A DNA stretch of 64,000 nt from NCBI GenBank assembly GCA_025738555.1, contig JAOVFP010000012.1, forward strand, positions 1,116,001-1,180,000, read 5' to 3'. Positions 24,281-36,242 of the stretch are shown here, in pieces; positions within the stretch are counted from its first letter, which is position 1, and every line of letters begins with the position of its first letter. This stretch comes from Cyathus striatus. Taxonomy: Eukaryota; Basidiomycota; Agaricomycetes; Agaricales; Nidulariaceae. Both the position numbers and the translations under genes were made by a program. The notes beneath the pieces were generated by a model. It was given only the letters and a program-made list of their open reading frames with translations, was not told the origin of the DNA and ran no database searches.

Positions 24281-24813
24281 ATGATGTACAACCTTTTCAA
24301 AATACCCTTGTCTCCAACGGAGTACCACATCGAAACTTATAGAAAACTTAGGCTTCTATTTCTACAGACTAATTCAGAGGCATTCGGGTCTATTTACCGC
24401 AGGGAACTGGCTTTTCCCGAGCAGGATTGGAGAGCCCGACTCGGGGCATCAGACAAAACTACTCTCATAATTAATTCCTCATGGATGGTGACGGCCTCTA
24501 TATTGCTTCCAGCAATGCTGAAAACAGTAGAGATTATCTTGCCGGAGAGTCTACCTTCAAAGGATATTGTTGTGCATGGACTCACTGGGATGAGGGTCCA
24601 TTCAGATCACAAACGAAAAGGACTTGAAAAAGGCCGGTAGAAACAGCATTGAACACCGTAAAGGAGGAGGTAGAAGTCGGAAAGAAGGCTGCGCTGGTAT
24701 TAGAGGTGCATGGTGGAAATAAAAAGGCGCAATCACTTTACAAGGCCGTGGGATTTAGTGACCAGGATGGGCACGAGGAGGAAGGGCATCGATGGATGAT
24801 CCGTCACATTTAA
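24281..24813 (+). pseudogene. Frameshifted GNAT acetyltransferase relative
   Basis: The first part (MMYNLFKIPLSPTEYHIETY, then LRLLFLQTNSEAFGSIYRRE and LTGMRVHSDHKRKGLEK) parallels the GNAT at 21142 up to motif A. The frame then hits TAG at 24638-24640. In another frame the reading continues at once with VETALNTVKEEVEVGKKAAL and LVLEVHGGNKKAQSLYKAVG (motif B), ending HRWMIRHI and TAA at 24811-24813. The shift lies in the A-run at about 24626-24631, consistent with loss of one base. There are no splice signals at the junction. It is either a recent pseudogene or a homopolymer sequencing error. Confidence 0.8.
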
Positions 24814-25185
24814 ATAAAGTGAGTTCAAGAAAAGTGTGTAGTGTTGGTGGACTAGTACGCGTCAAAACGAAAAAAGTAAGTAGTGACCATCCATTTTCAA
24901 GGACTTGAACGTTGTGTTGTCCTCAGAATTTTCTGCAGTTTTCCTGGTGAGATCGGATGTGAGCGCTATAATACCAAGCTAAATTTGTCGCATGCTATAT
25001 TTAATAGAACATGGAGAAAGTCAAATTGCTTATTTGCAGAATGGAATTCGCAAGCTAGCCGATGGAAGAGTAACGCGCTTACTTGGCAATAGCAGTTATT
25101 TTTCGTTTGAACCATCAAGTCCAATTGTTATACACGAAGCATTTACTATATACATGATAAGTAAGATCGATTTGAAACACGGTCT
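24814..25185. other. Spacer between the GNAT remnant and the transporter 3' end
   Basis: A convergent intergenic region. It is AT-rich and I see no gene. Confidence 0.5.
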
Positions 25186-27692
25186 TCAGTATAGATATCT
25201 GTAGCCTTTCCTCCTTTCCATTGCCTCTTCGAAGGTGATACCCTCCAAACGTGCAGCTTCTTCCACTCTAGCACGATTTGCACCTTCCATCGCAGCCTTC
25301 TCGTCTTCGTCTAGCTTTCTGTTTTCGCGAATAAGCATTTGACGGATTACTAATGACATAAAATTAGTAATGAAACGAGCGAAAATTTGAAGTCATACAC
25401 AATGCTAATAATGAGCTGAACACCAATGCAGCGAGAGATATCACCATGCTCTGATGATACTCAGGACTCCATGCTGATTTCCAAGTGTAGGAGCCAATTC
25501 TATAAGTCGACAAGTTCAGTCGAAGAAAATAATGAGGGACAGAAAAGCTAACAAGTTTCCGATATTTCCGCTACCATTGACAATACCAATTGCTGCAGCG
25601 CGTTTCCTGTTATGCAAGAGGTTTAGGGTGTTATTGTGTATCGAAAAACAACTTACGCAGGCGGACGTGAGATGGCATTTGAGACCCATACCAATGTCAT
25701 CGCAAAACCTTTTCCCGAGTTAAGCAAGTAATCTCGTATAAAGGGACTAACTTACCGACGTATCCACACGCCATGAGGAATAAAGATACATATCGACCAG
25801 CAGTAGACATTGTCGATAAGGCGATGATGAATCCAAGAATAACTCCCCACCACCATCCAGCAATGTGGAAAAACCGTTCTCCTGTTCGGTCTTAAAAGAC
25901 AGAATTTTATTAATATGTTTTCCTTTGTTTGAGTTGAATCATCTCACCTGCGTGCCATGCGTTTAAGCAACATACAATAGATGCGAGAATCCAGGGGGGA
26001 CTAAATGTTTTCTATCAATATATTCATAACAAAAGGATAATAAAAACCTACGCGGCAAGTAGAAGAGTTACAGTAGTGCTAAATCCAAGCGTTTGGGTTA
26101 ACCTATTAATAATCAATACTAGATCCTTCGCTAATTTCAGAGCACCTACGTCGGGAAGAACTGGACAAAACTCAGCCCGAGAAGCTGGGAAATGGTCATA
26201 ACCGAGAATATAAAAACTTTCGGATCTTTCAGAGCCAACTTTAGTCCGTGTAATTGTCTACAAAGTGGAACTAGCTGAAGTTAGATTTCGCGTTTCACTT
26301 TACTACTCACGAATCTTCGGCATTATCTTTGTCGGCTTCACCAGCATCCTCTGAAAGTCGTGCTTGTGCTAGTCGACGTTCCGCCTGCGATAACCATCGG
26401 GTGTTATGAGGCTGTATGTTAGTTAGTATCTTAATATTTGAAGAAACTTGGGAAGATCATACGTAGTCTGGTAGTAGCCACCTATAATGCTGGTTAATAA
26501 CGCAAAAATGAACGATATAAATACACATACATGGTATTAAATCCAACAAAGATTGTGATTGACCCCTTCATGATTACATTTAGTAGAGCTGCATACTAAT
26601 GTCCTGATAACTTTCCCTTACCTCAATAAAGAATAACCTAGGGTAGACATCATTTAAATGTACTATTAACTAGTACAACAATGTACACCTACCATCTCCA
26701 CGCCCTGATTCCCCGTTTCCCTTCCATGTTTGAAAGAATTCCAGCAGCAATAAGCTAGTAGGGACATCTTAAAAATAACTCATGCTTACATGTATCTACT
26801 CACCGCTCCAAATGCATTTGAGATGAGAAGTCCGGCATAAAGAATTGCGGAACGGAACGCAAGTTCCTGGCGATCCAAATTTATAAGCTGGAACAGTATA
26901 TTTGTGGAAAGAGATTCACCTTCTTCGTGTACCAGCGGGAGAGCAAATATATCGCACCGGGATAAAACGCTGCCTCGGGTAGCCCGATAAACACACGGCA
27001 GGCCAAAATACCACCGAAGTTACGAGTAATCTATATGATCTAATGAAAATGGTATTCGGAAATAGAGCTCAGTAAGTATACCCCAGTAAGTAAGCTTGTG
27101 AGGCCCCAAAGCACGACACATATTCCGATGTACCATGATGGTCTAGTAATTCGTCCATCAGTGTATTGAAGCGATTAACATAGGATGCTAGTATTACCTG
27201 GTAACCTTGTTTAATATCTAAATACTGGCAAGTAAGCGTCTACAATGCGCTGGCAAAAAGATGAAATACCATATTCGAGGGAATTTGCGCTGGACAGTAA
27301 GAGACGAATAGAATCGCAATTACTGTGGCATATTGAACGTCTGCATTATGTTAGAGAGGCATATTATCGTTGACGCTTAATAGAAAAATACCGTTAATAT
27401 GTAGATCTTGTTGCATTCCTTGAAGCCGAGCTGTTGTTACGCCATTTCGCTGAAAGAAAATAGTAAGTACCAATATCGCAGATAATGAAATGAGTTCAAT
27501 TTAGAAACGAACATCGATGTAATTCATGATGAAAACGAGCACTATTGTGGGCAACACTCTCATGTCAAGCTTTCGAACAAGCTTCTTCTCGGCTTTCTCT
27601 CTTTCATATGTGCCTTGCTTGGGTAGAGCATCAGATGAAGGAGACGACGTTCTCGTGTCTTCAAGGTAAACCACGTCCTTTTCCTTCTCCAT
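25186..27692 (-). CDS. MFS transporter, anion:cation symporter (Dal5/Tna1-like) family
   Basis: A plasma-membrane permease of the fungal family that moves allantoate, nicotinate, vitamins and similar organic anions with protons. The gene is cut into about 15-20 small exons by introns near 50 nt. It starts MEKEKDVVYLEDTRTSSPSS. The family signature KLVRKLDMRVLPTIVLVF...MNYID is in exon 1 (27692 to about 27513). Next come RNGVTTARLQGMQQDLHIN, DVQYATVIAILFVSYCPAQI, PSWYIGICVVLWGLTS, the MFS motif region GGILACRVFIGLPEAAFYPG, and LAFRSAILYAGLLISNAFGA. The central loop holds EDAGEADKDNAEDS. The second half includes DPKVFIFSVITISQLLGLSF, AGWWWGVILGFIIALSTM and KRAAAIGIVNGSGNIGNLIG. It ends ERRKGYRYLY with TGA at 25186-25188, typical for the family. 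I see no frame breaks. The substrate is not predictable. Confidence 0.85.
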
Positions 27693-28841
27693 TATGGTAG
27701 GTGGGTAGCGAGAGAAGGCAAGTGTGATGGTATGAGTTCAAGAACTGCAGTTGGGGTTCTGACGTTATCAAGAAGCAGTGGAAGCAAAGTGGAAGGTCCA
27801 TCGAGGAATGAACGACAGACGCTCCAAATACACGGGCCGTCTCGCATCCCGTTAGAATGGATCATGCGAGAAGCAGGCACGAGAGAAACTAAAGATAACC
27901 AGGTGGTTAGCGTCGAGAATAGGTCACTTGATGTATGCCGAATTGCAATGTATACATAGTTAAACCCTAGCGCTTACGAATGAAACAGCGCGAAGAAGTG
28001 GTAACATTTGGCCAGCATTTGGCATACGTAGAAAAATTCGGCGATTCAAGAAGCAAGCAGCAGAAACTTGGATAATTTAAACGATGAAGTACATATTTGC
28101 GAGCTTCTTGCACATGGAGTCCTGTATATAACTTGGGGAAGTGGAAGTATGATAACGGGTAGGCTGATAATAGTTAACGGCATGACGGGATGAAGTAAAA
28201 TTGGCTCACCTTTTGAAGTCGCGTAGGAATACTCTCTTCCCACACGGGATGACATGGGCGCGTGACTACACGTAAGAACGTCAGCTGACAGTAACTGGCA
28301 CAATGGCATTGGACAATGGAAATAAAAGCTTGAGAAAAGCTTGTGAAAAGCCAGGTATTTATGACAACGCTTCAGCATTCAAAATGTTAGAAAGAGGAAC
28401 AACAAGTATGTATACCTGGGCAAACCATAAGAGGTGGAATAAGCGGGGATACAGTTCGGTCAGAAGGGATCGTACTCACCGCTGCAGTATCACCTAACAG
28501 ACAAAGTCCATAAGTAACTGTCAATATCAGTGACAGTATATTCAAAATCTAACAAAACGTGCTGGCATTGTTATAGTAGATGACAGTAAACAATACTCTA
28601 GCAGTACTGCATGAACACATAGAGTGTCTGAAACGAAATAAGCTATCTGTAGAAGGAGTGTGTAATCATTTAAATGTTCTACGGATCTGACAAGTCCTAA
28701 AAATTAGTCCTTTCCCATGTATCTAAAGTAACAGTCGACAGCAGACGCAAGCTAAGTAAATAAATATTTGTCCGAAGGATCTGCAGATGGCTGTACAGAA
28801 GTAGCTCCCAGTGGTGGCTTGATGGTATATTTTGCAAGAGG
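27693..28841. other. Promoter region of the transporter and 3' flank of the GH5 gene
   Basis: About 1.1 kb. Several short ORFs (27732-27959 +, 28046-28378 -, 28303-28497 +) show no recognisable domains and are probably chance. Confidence 0.45.
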
Positions 28842-31800
28842 TTAAGCGCCGGTACAGGTAGAAGAGGGAAGCGTGGCGTTCACAGCATCCCAAGCACTGG
28901 ACAAAGTAAATAAGAGATCCCATACGATATAGTAAAAACGACTCACTTCGGATACTGACAACCAGCGACAGGTCTAAAAGAAACACACAGTTTAGGGAAT
29001 TCCTTACAGAACGATATAAGGTAAAGCCACGTACACATATGCGGGATCTCGATCGTTGCTGTTAGCCCATCCCACCCCTACAGCAGCTGAGGGGGCAGAT
29101 GTGAACGTCGGCGCAAAGAGTGTCTTTATGGTACCTGTGGCCGTGTATGTTGGAAGAAGAGTTATATCGTTGCCAGAGAACGTGGGTGATATCGTAGGGG
29201 GAGGGAAGGCATGCGACGACGTCTGCGCAGCATCAATGCCTCCAGAAATGCTCTACGACGCAAGATTAGCCTAGGTAGACAAAAATGTGTGATAACGTAC
29301 GCTTCCTGTTGCTGTGGCTGGATAGTTTCCATCAAATATTTGAGCAGAACCTAGAACAGAGGCACATTTTCCAATAGCATCTCTAGGATCTAAAAGGATT
29401 CTAAATTGGAAACAGCGCACAAGACGTAATACCAGGTCGGGAACAGACCTTTTGGAACCCATCCTTGTTGCAGCCCCAGCTGATAATGCCACAAAGGGCT
29501 TGAAGACGTGTTAAGCACTGTCGAATTACCAATCTTCCACGTCCAGAAAAAGAAATTCTGTAGAGCGTCCATTGAAGCAAGAGTGACCTCTTTCAAGCTG
29601 GATATCACCGAGGGAGTATATGCCTAGAATAGTACAATACATCGGGAAGAGCACACGCAAAAGGTAACACGGTACTCACGCTCCAGTTGTCCCATTGCGC
29701 GCAGTTCGGATACTGAGGAGTAGAGCCAATTCCGCTGAGCCTGAGAGAAAAAGAAACTGATTATTTCCCATACTTAACAGGTGAAGGTAATGGTAGCCAA
29801 CCATAAGCCGCAATCATTGATTGCAGTGGAGAATTCGCCACCAACAGTCACTCCGAAAGCCTTCGATGATTGGTTTGTGGCAATGGCCCAGCTGCTACAT
29901 TACGATTGGTGTTAACATGAGGCATATGAATAATATTACCGACAAGGACGTACCATGCTTTGGCAGCAAACTGTTCGAGGCTGCATTTGACAGTCTTGAG
30001 ATATTTCACCTCGGCAGAAGACAGTTACTCACGTGCTAGTTTGGTCATTCATGAACGCCAAGTACTATTCATAAGGCCAACATATCAATTCTGAGAAAAT
30101 AAGTCAGTGAGCGGTGGGCGCTTACCGGGTGTTGATCCAAGGCAAGGCGATCGGCACCTGCGAGGAAGCTTGACGTTCCATGTTAACGATCCATAGTTTC
30201 CTCAGGAAACACAAGACTTACCCCTCCCAGATGGCAGGCTAATAGAGAGCGAAGTCAGCGAGTGCATGCATAGAGGTGCCGAAGAATGACCGCACGTACA
30301 CCTTGAAAGCCTTCGTGGATCGCAATATATGGACCTGCTCCGGCACCATTACCCCTATAGAACAATAGAAATAAGAGGGTGCTTCGGTGAGGGCCTGTGC
30401 AGAAGGAATCTATACGCACGATGCCTTTCTGATAGCCTCGTATGCGGCATAATAGAAGCTCTGTACCGCCTGCTCGCCGATAGTAGCCCAAAGAATCTCG
30501 TTCACGATACCAATGCTAAGATCAACGCTCAGTGAGAAATCTAGAGCGTAGAGTCCAAAGCCTGCTTACATTCCAACGACATCTCGATACTGGTCTTGAC
30601 TGACGAATTCTGTAAGAATCCGGAGATATGTAAGAGTACGCTGAGCGTTGGCGATACCCATAACTCCATGCATGCTAAACCAAACAATCCTTCAGAAGCA
30701 TCAATAATAGGGGTGAGGCACACGTACAAGTTAACAGTTCCAACTAACATTACGGAACAAGCATCAGTTTAGGAAAGTCGTAAACAAAAAAAGATGGGGG
30801 GCATACATTTTCCGGAATGATTCTAATCCCAGCGCACAAATAATTAGTTACAAAGCTGATCTCCAAAAATCCGGCAGTGTTTATTCGACTTACCCATCCG
30901 TTTTGGCTGCCGGGGAGAGCATGCAGATCAAGATAGATGCGTATGCCATATTTTCGTGCCCATTGAATACTGCGGGATGGGGAAGAGGAAGTCAGAATGA
31001 TTAAAAGCTACGCTGGCAGCGGGAACCCGGTACTTACGCTTTGAGGAAGTACGACCATGAGGTACCGACCAGGAAGGGCTCATCATTTATGGTTTCGATT
31101 GCCCAAAAACCTATTGGTATTCTGACCCAATTCAGGCCAGCGGCTGTCGAAATGTTGAGGCGTGGAGACGGTCAGATCCTCGGAGAACAAACATACCTGC
31201 AATATCAGCGAAATCTTGCTCCGTCTACACAAGTCAGGATTGTCAGAGTTCCGTGAACGTCGAAATAAAGAGAGGTCCCATATAGATAGGTCACGTACGA
31301 TGAAAGTCTTGTAGTGATCCTCCATTTCCTTAGCGAGGTTCGCCCCCATCGCAATGGATAGAGTCCATTCATCCACAATGGCAATGGAACTTGTATTGAT
31401 ATACTTCTCGTACAACGCTGGAACGATGAACGGTTCAGTCACTGCGGAGGCGCGTCATTAGCTAAATTCATCCGATGCGTCGCAAACGGTGAACGCACCC
31501 AGCCAACCACTACACGTGATATAAATAGTGAGCAAAGGGACTATAAAAGTTCAAAGCAGCTATACTTACCCCAGATTCACACCTCGAGCGACATCCGTTC
31601 CCCACACCCACTGTTCCGCACCAACGCGTTTACTCCAACTCTGAGCCTTGCCACCAGCAGCGAATGGATCCGTAGGATTGGCAACCCAGTCCCCCCCGAA
31701 ATCGTTGACGTACGTGAATGTAGTCCCATCGTCCAAGGTAACCACACTCCCAGAGGTACCATTTGTTGCCCCATTGCTTGTTCCCCCTTTACTCCCCCCA

Positions 31801-31961
31801 CTGGTCGAACCCGAGCCGTTTGAGCCAGAAGAGCTGGCAGCATCGTTTTTGTGCTTGCCAGATGTCAACGCGACAGGTACAGCGACGGCGACAGCAACCA
31901 CGATCAACACCGCCAAGGCAATCAGCCATTTAGTCCGACGCGATCTTGGAGCGCGAGACAT
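28842..31961 (-). CDS. Membrane-anchored GH5 exo-beta-1,3-glucanase
   Basis: Hydrolyses beta-1,3-glucan ends in cell-wall remodelling (GH5 subfamily 9, yeast Exg type). Exon 1 (from 31961) encodes a type II anchor: basic MSRAPRSRRTK, a membrane span of about 20 residues (LIALAVLIVVAVAVAVPVAL) and a Ser/Gly/Thr-rich linker, so the catalytic domain faces the wall. After many small exons come ARGVNLG, DEWTLSIAMGANLAKEMEDH, GIRIYLDLHALPGSQNGW (30900-30960), the acid/base Glu in VNEILWATIGEQAVQSFYY (about 30510), and the nucleophile Glu in GVTVGGEFSTAINDCGLW (about 29820). The C-terminus is CQYPNAWDAVNATLPSSTCT followed by GA and TAA at 28842-28844. It is full-length for the family, with introns of about 50-60 nt. 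No break seen. Confidence 0.88.
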
Positions 31962-34224
31962 TTTGAGAGGGGTTCGAGTACCAGGTGCAGCATATATGTT
32001 TTCGTTCGAGCGGTTTATAGGGATTGGGGATGACTGGTCTCGGTACTACGCAAAGCGATCAGAGCGCGTTGTAAGGTAAGGGAAAAGCCTTTTAGAGGCG
32101 CGCTCAGGCGAGCGGGATCCTTGGCAAACACGCACCATATCAATGAAATCATCTTTACCCGCCCACTGTTGCTGCCCAGGCGTTGGAGGGCCACTGCTAA
32201 GCATTTCGACGTGCTCTCGCTGGGAGAGGGTACGATAGTGCGACATGGTTGTTTGAAGGCAAGAAAGAAAGGAATTGCACGCGGTTTAGACGCTGCCTGC
32301 CGGGCTCGATACGCCGTAAATGACAGCTCCACCCGCGCTGAACCTAATCAGTCGAGTCTGGCCAGGGACGACCTTCGATTCCTCGAAGATTCTCCTTTGT
32401 CTCGTTCGAAAGGTCAGATAAAACGTTATGAAGAAGTCTTTTGGGCTGTTCGACGTAAGGCGTACGTAGACTGATCTACTTTATGTATGTGTAGCTAGAG
32501 CCTTAGCCCTTGGCCCTTGGATGACTGGATTGAAGAATAAATTGCGAGCGGGGTACTTACGCCTGTCTACCGCTCAAGTCCTAAAGGAGGTTTCAGTTAC
32601 GGGGGCCTCGAATGGGGGATTGTCCTATGTTTATAGATAGCAGGGTCTGCCTCCAGAGCATTTGAAATTCTAGAGTGGCGCCAGTTCAGAAACTAGGCAT
32701 ATTGCATACATAAACGTATTAGAAGTGATCCTCATAGTACGTATACCAAGGCAGAAGCTCAGGTGGGTCAAAGCTTGAAAGTAAGGATGTGGGGTGAGCT
32801 CAACGGTACAAGCATGCTGCTTGACATAAACGATAAAAGAATTCCGAAATGAAGCCTCTCTGTCTTCACCTCACATTGTAACTTGGGATACTGGGTAAAG
32901 TAATAACAAAGGCTTAATTTTTTTGGCGGTCCCCTATATAACGCCATAGGGCGCCCTTTTAGACGAATTTCAAAAGATAGAAGCTGACAGAATCAATATT
33001 GAGAATCAACTTGATGCGCTGGTTACGGAAATCTCGGGGATGACTCATTGTTTATACTAGAGGACGATAGCTCGCTAACCAAACATAGATAATTATAAGA
33101 TCTTATCTTGTTATCGTCTTAAGTACTACTTACTACAAACTAAGAACAGCTTAGAACCACACCGAACATGCTGTTAGTCATACCATATAACCACTAAAGC
33201 AAATATATTCTACAACGGAAATGTGGCTTATCAATATTTTTGCTCCAACAACAATCCATCAATATCTTTCATATAACCATTTGCAGCATGACATGAAACA
33301 ATATCATTCATGCGCGCTGAGCCGTCGGGACATTGGAGTACTAAACTCCACATAAAATTAGCCCAAAACATATTATAAAGCCACCCCCCGCCGCGGGGAA
33401 GGCGTTATGAGCCCGCCCAAGGACCGAATGGGATATGTCTCGTGGTCTCGGCGGTTGTCATTAAATCCGTAACTACGCCGGCGATTTCAAGGTCAGGAAA
33501 GGATCGACGACAAAGGCCCAAGAGTCTAGGGGAGGGCAAGGCAACGAGATCTAATAACAGCCTTACGAACCTTTACGAACACGCTGAAAACGCGTTGAAG
33601 TCAAAACGCTATTGTAAACATCAACATCAAGATCCAACGAAATACGCCCAGATGAATCTAAACGCATTACCAGGTGCTCAGATAGAGCGTAGAAACCATC
33701 TCTAATCTTCACCTTGCAAAAAATGTGTTTTTTTAGTAGAATTTACTAAACCATCAAGCATCAACGCCACGTAAACCTTTACAGTCTATTCAAATCTCCA
33801 AAATACGAGAAAAGAGAGATGAGAAAAACTCAATATACCGAGGATCATAAGTAGGTGTACTTAGTTGATGTTGATGGTGGTAAAGCCTGTTATCCAACTA
33901 GACTGCTTCTACTGCGGAGTGATGATGCAACCGAACGCTAATACGGTGCAGATACAGAGTCTACTTTCTCGTAACGCGGGTACGCAACCAAGTCTCGAGG
34001 GACCGCAAGACGGATCTGGTCTGCTGACGCGGGCGGAACGGGAGCACTCGATCGATAGGCTTGAAGCATTGAATTGAATTGTGGGGAAAGCGGACGTTAT
34101 GCGGCTATCAAGGGATTCCGAAATTCCAGATGAGATTAAGTAAATACACGACATGAACTATAGGAATACAACAAGAAAATTACGGTAAGTGTACGAAAAA
34201 ACACAAAAAAACATACAAAGACTA
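31962..34224. other. Upstream region of the GH5 gene and AT-rich spacer
   Basis: Overlapping short ORFs at 32015-32474 on both strands look more protein-like than average (minus: MSHYRTLSQREHVEMLSSGP, 32246-32046), but I cannot assign them. They may be leader sequence of the GH5 transcript or a small gene. From 32600 to 33840 the DNA is AT-rich. A compact GC-rich patch with short dyads (CCCCCGCCGCGGGGAAGGCG) lies at 33385. The ORF at 33442-33705 has no recognised domain. Confidence 0.4.
33865..34077 (+). other. Short ORF with a CxxC and SIDRL motif (possible HNH-like remnant)
   Basis: A 70-codon ORF containing LDCFYCGVMMQPNANTVQIQ and ending AEREHSIDRLEALN. A CxxC pair followed by a later SxDRL recalls zinc-binding HNH-type endonuclease folds, in which such pairs precede the catalytic His region. 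The central His and the second cysteine pair are not evident and no upstream exon was found. It may be a fragment or coincidence. Confidence 0.25.
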
Positions 34225-35303
34225 TTATCTCGAACTATCGCGCTCCATCCGCCTCCGTTTCCGCTCTTGCTCCTCGAGGATCAAAGACTCCGCAGCACTC
34301 ATGGGGGCGGACCGCTTCTTCTCGTTCACCTTCTCAGGATCAGATGAAGAAGCACTCGTGCTTGCTTTCAGTGGGTTGGTTCTCAGTGGGTTAGCCTTAA
34401 GAGGGTTGGCCTTTAGCGGGTTGGCCTTGAGTGGGTTGGCCTTCAGCGGATTCATCTTGAACCCCATTGTGGGAGCAGCTGGAGCTGCCGCAGAGGCAGG
34501 CTTCGGCGCAATCGAAAGCACCACCTTCTCGCCTTCTTCGCGCTTCAGCCCTTCCTCCACCGGGGTAGATGGCGATGCATCATCTTCCTTCTCCGCCTCT
34601 GCACGCTCAATCTGCTCCTGGATGAGCAGCCGCTCCCGCGCCTCATCAGACATCGTTGCACGCTCCTTTTTCATCGATGCTTCCTGTGGCGAATCATTAG
34701 TTCCATCTCAAACGTGTCGATGGCAACGCCCAACGCACCTGCTTCGCCAACGCTTTCGGGCTATTGTCGATCCATGCAACGAACCACCCCTTCTCCGTCT
34801 CATCCACACGTGCGACTCCTGTCCTTCCTAGATGTTTCACGAACTCTGTAAGTGTAACCCAGCGCGTTGCGTTCATGTGGAGATGGCTCTTATCGGCAAT
34901 GTATTCTTGGTAGACCCTGTTGGCAAGCACTCGCTTCGTCCCAAATCTATAAGAGGGCAAGTGTTAGCATGGCGACAGGAATCCAATGTTAAAGAGTACA
35001 CACCTTCTTGAAAGCAGAGACACGAACTCTGACTGGAACTGGCCAGAGAAGTTGGCAATGTGACTCCCTGCATGCTCTCCTACAACCAGCATCTGACGCA
35101 AATGAGACTCGGAGGCAGCATGGCACTTGAAGCCGTTCTCATCTCTGCATTGTTTCTCGCAAACTTGACAAAACCACCGCAGGCGCTGAAGGCCCTTGGA
35201 CTTCATCTTGTTTGCGAGGTATTTCGGTGTTCCGACTAGAAAAAGCATGAGTTCCAGCTGGCACAAGCATACTTTTGTAAAACGTACCTTCAGCGCGCGG
35301 CAT
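34225..35303 (-). CDS. KIN17-like DNA/RNA-binding zinc-finger protein
   Basis: A nuclear protein linked to DNA replication/repair and pre-mRNA processing. A tiny first exon (MPRAE, 35303-35288) joins to VGTPKYLANKMKSKGLQRLR. Next comes the single C2H2 finger WFCQVCEKQCRDENGFKCH...SH, then the conserved winged-helix region (FSGQFQSEFVSLL, VLANRVYQEYIADKSHLHMN, ATRWVTLTEFVKHLG, GWFVAWIDNSP). The last exon (about 34690-34225) is a charged region (EEQERKRRRMERDSS) with six NPLKA-type pentapeptides in a row. The total is about 270-290 residues. The C-terminal KOW/SH3-like part of animal KIN17 is absent, as in some short fungal forms. Introns are short with clear GT/AG borders. Confidence 0.9.
34363..34450 (-). 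repeat. 15-bp tandem repeat encoding NPLKA units in KIN17
   Basis: About six near-identical 15-bp units encode NPLKANPLKANPLKANPLKA and variants (NPLRT). The plus strand shows repeated GTGGGTTGGCCTTVAG. Such arrays tend to change length by slippage. Confidence 0.9.
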
Positions 35304-36242
35304 GTTGGGCAAAACTAAGTATTCGGTGAAGGGTTAGGTGAGAGGACGGACGTATAGCGCAAAGGCGTTGCTGGTTGGAGCTGCCCAGTGGCTGTGGTCA
35401 AATGACTAATATTTGCTCTAGAGGATTCTGCACAACAAATGGCCTAAGCTCTGACATATGTCAGGTGACTAACCGCTTGCTAATCCGGCCACCTGTTCGA
35501 TCCGAACTCGCCAACCTTCGACAAAACTTCGACTTTCGTTCCCTTTCAATTTTTGGTACGCACTCCGGTTGGTTGGTTTTTCGAGTCTTCCGGTTGGTTG
35601 TCTTGACCATGGCCAATGAAAAGACGGGTAGGGTTATGAAGTTCAGGAATATGCGTATTCCTTCTCTCAGGTTTAAATCGAGCCTTTCGAATCAAGGTTT
35701 GAACGAGGGACATCATACAACACCTCCACCGGTGAGCTAGGATTGGCCAGGACACGTCACGCCAACCTGAACCACTTAATCATTGTAATATATACATTTG
35801 GAACATGATAAACTTCAATCATTCACACCATTTCACAGTTCCCCCCTGCCGTTCCGTATCAGATATCCACATATTTTTGGAACCAGATAGCATCATTATC
35901 ACATCATCATCATATAGTAAATTAAGCGATAAGTATAACCTGCCAAAACATGAAATGTCATCCCAAACTCTAGAGTAATACGCCAACTATAGACACATTG
36001 TCGTCCACCACTATTCGCGACACAGCGGGGAGTAGTAACTGATAACAATAACCATGGATTGTAATCTATAAACAAGAAACACCTAACATAGTCTCGCCTA
36101 GCGACTGAGTCAACATTCCTATATTCAGATGTCTTCTCGTACCTGATTAACTGTCCAACCTTCTATCACACGTCCGACATCGATGGAGACGTTGGTGAGA
36201 ACGGCGCTGGAATCTACGGTCCGTTTAAGTCACGAAAAATTC
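35304..36242. other. Spacer upstream of KIN17
   Basis: This is the KIN17 promoter followed by AT-rich sequence. The ORF at 35375-35740 (+) has no recognised motif. Confidence 0.4.

Noticed and set aside
24281..31961. Acetyltransferase, transporter and GH5 genes as a biosynthetic cluster
   Set aside because: There is no backbone enzyme or pathway link, the acetyltransferase is broken, and GH5 is a cell-wall housekeeping enzyme.
34301..34831. Plus-strand 176-codon ORF opposite KIN17
   Set aside because: Its repeats mirror the NPLKA array. The minus-strand reading has clear KIN17 motifs.
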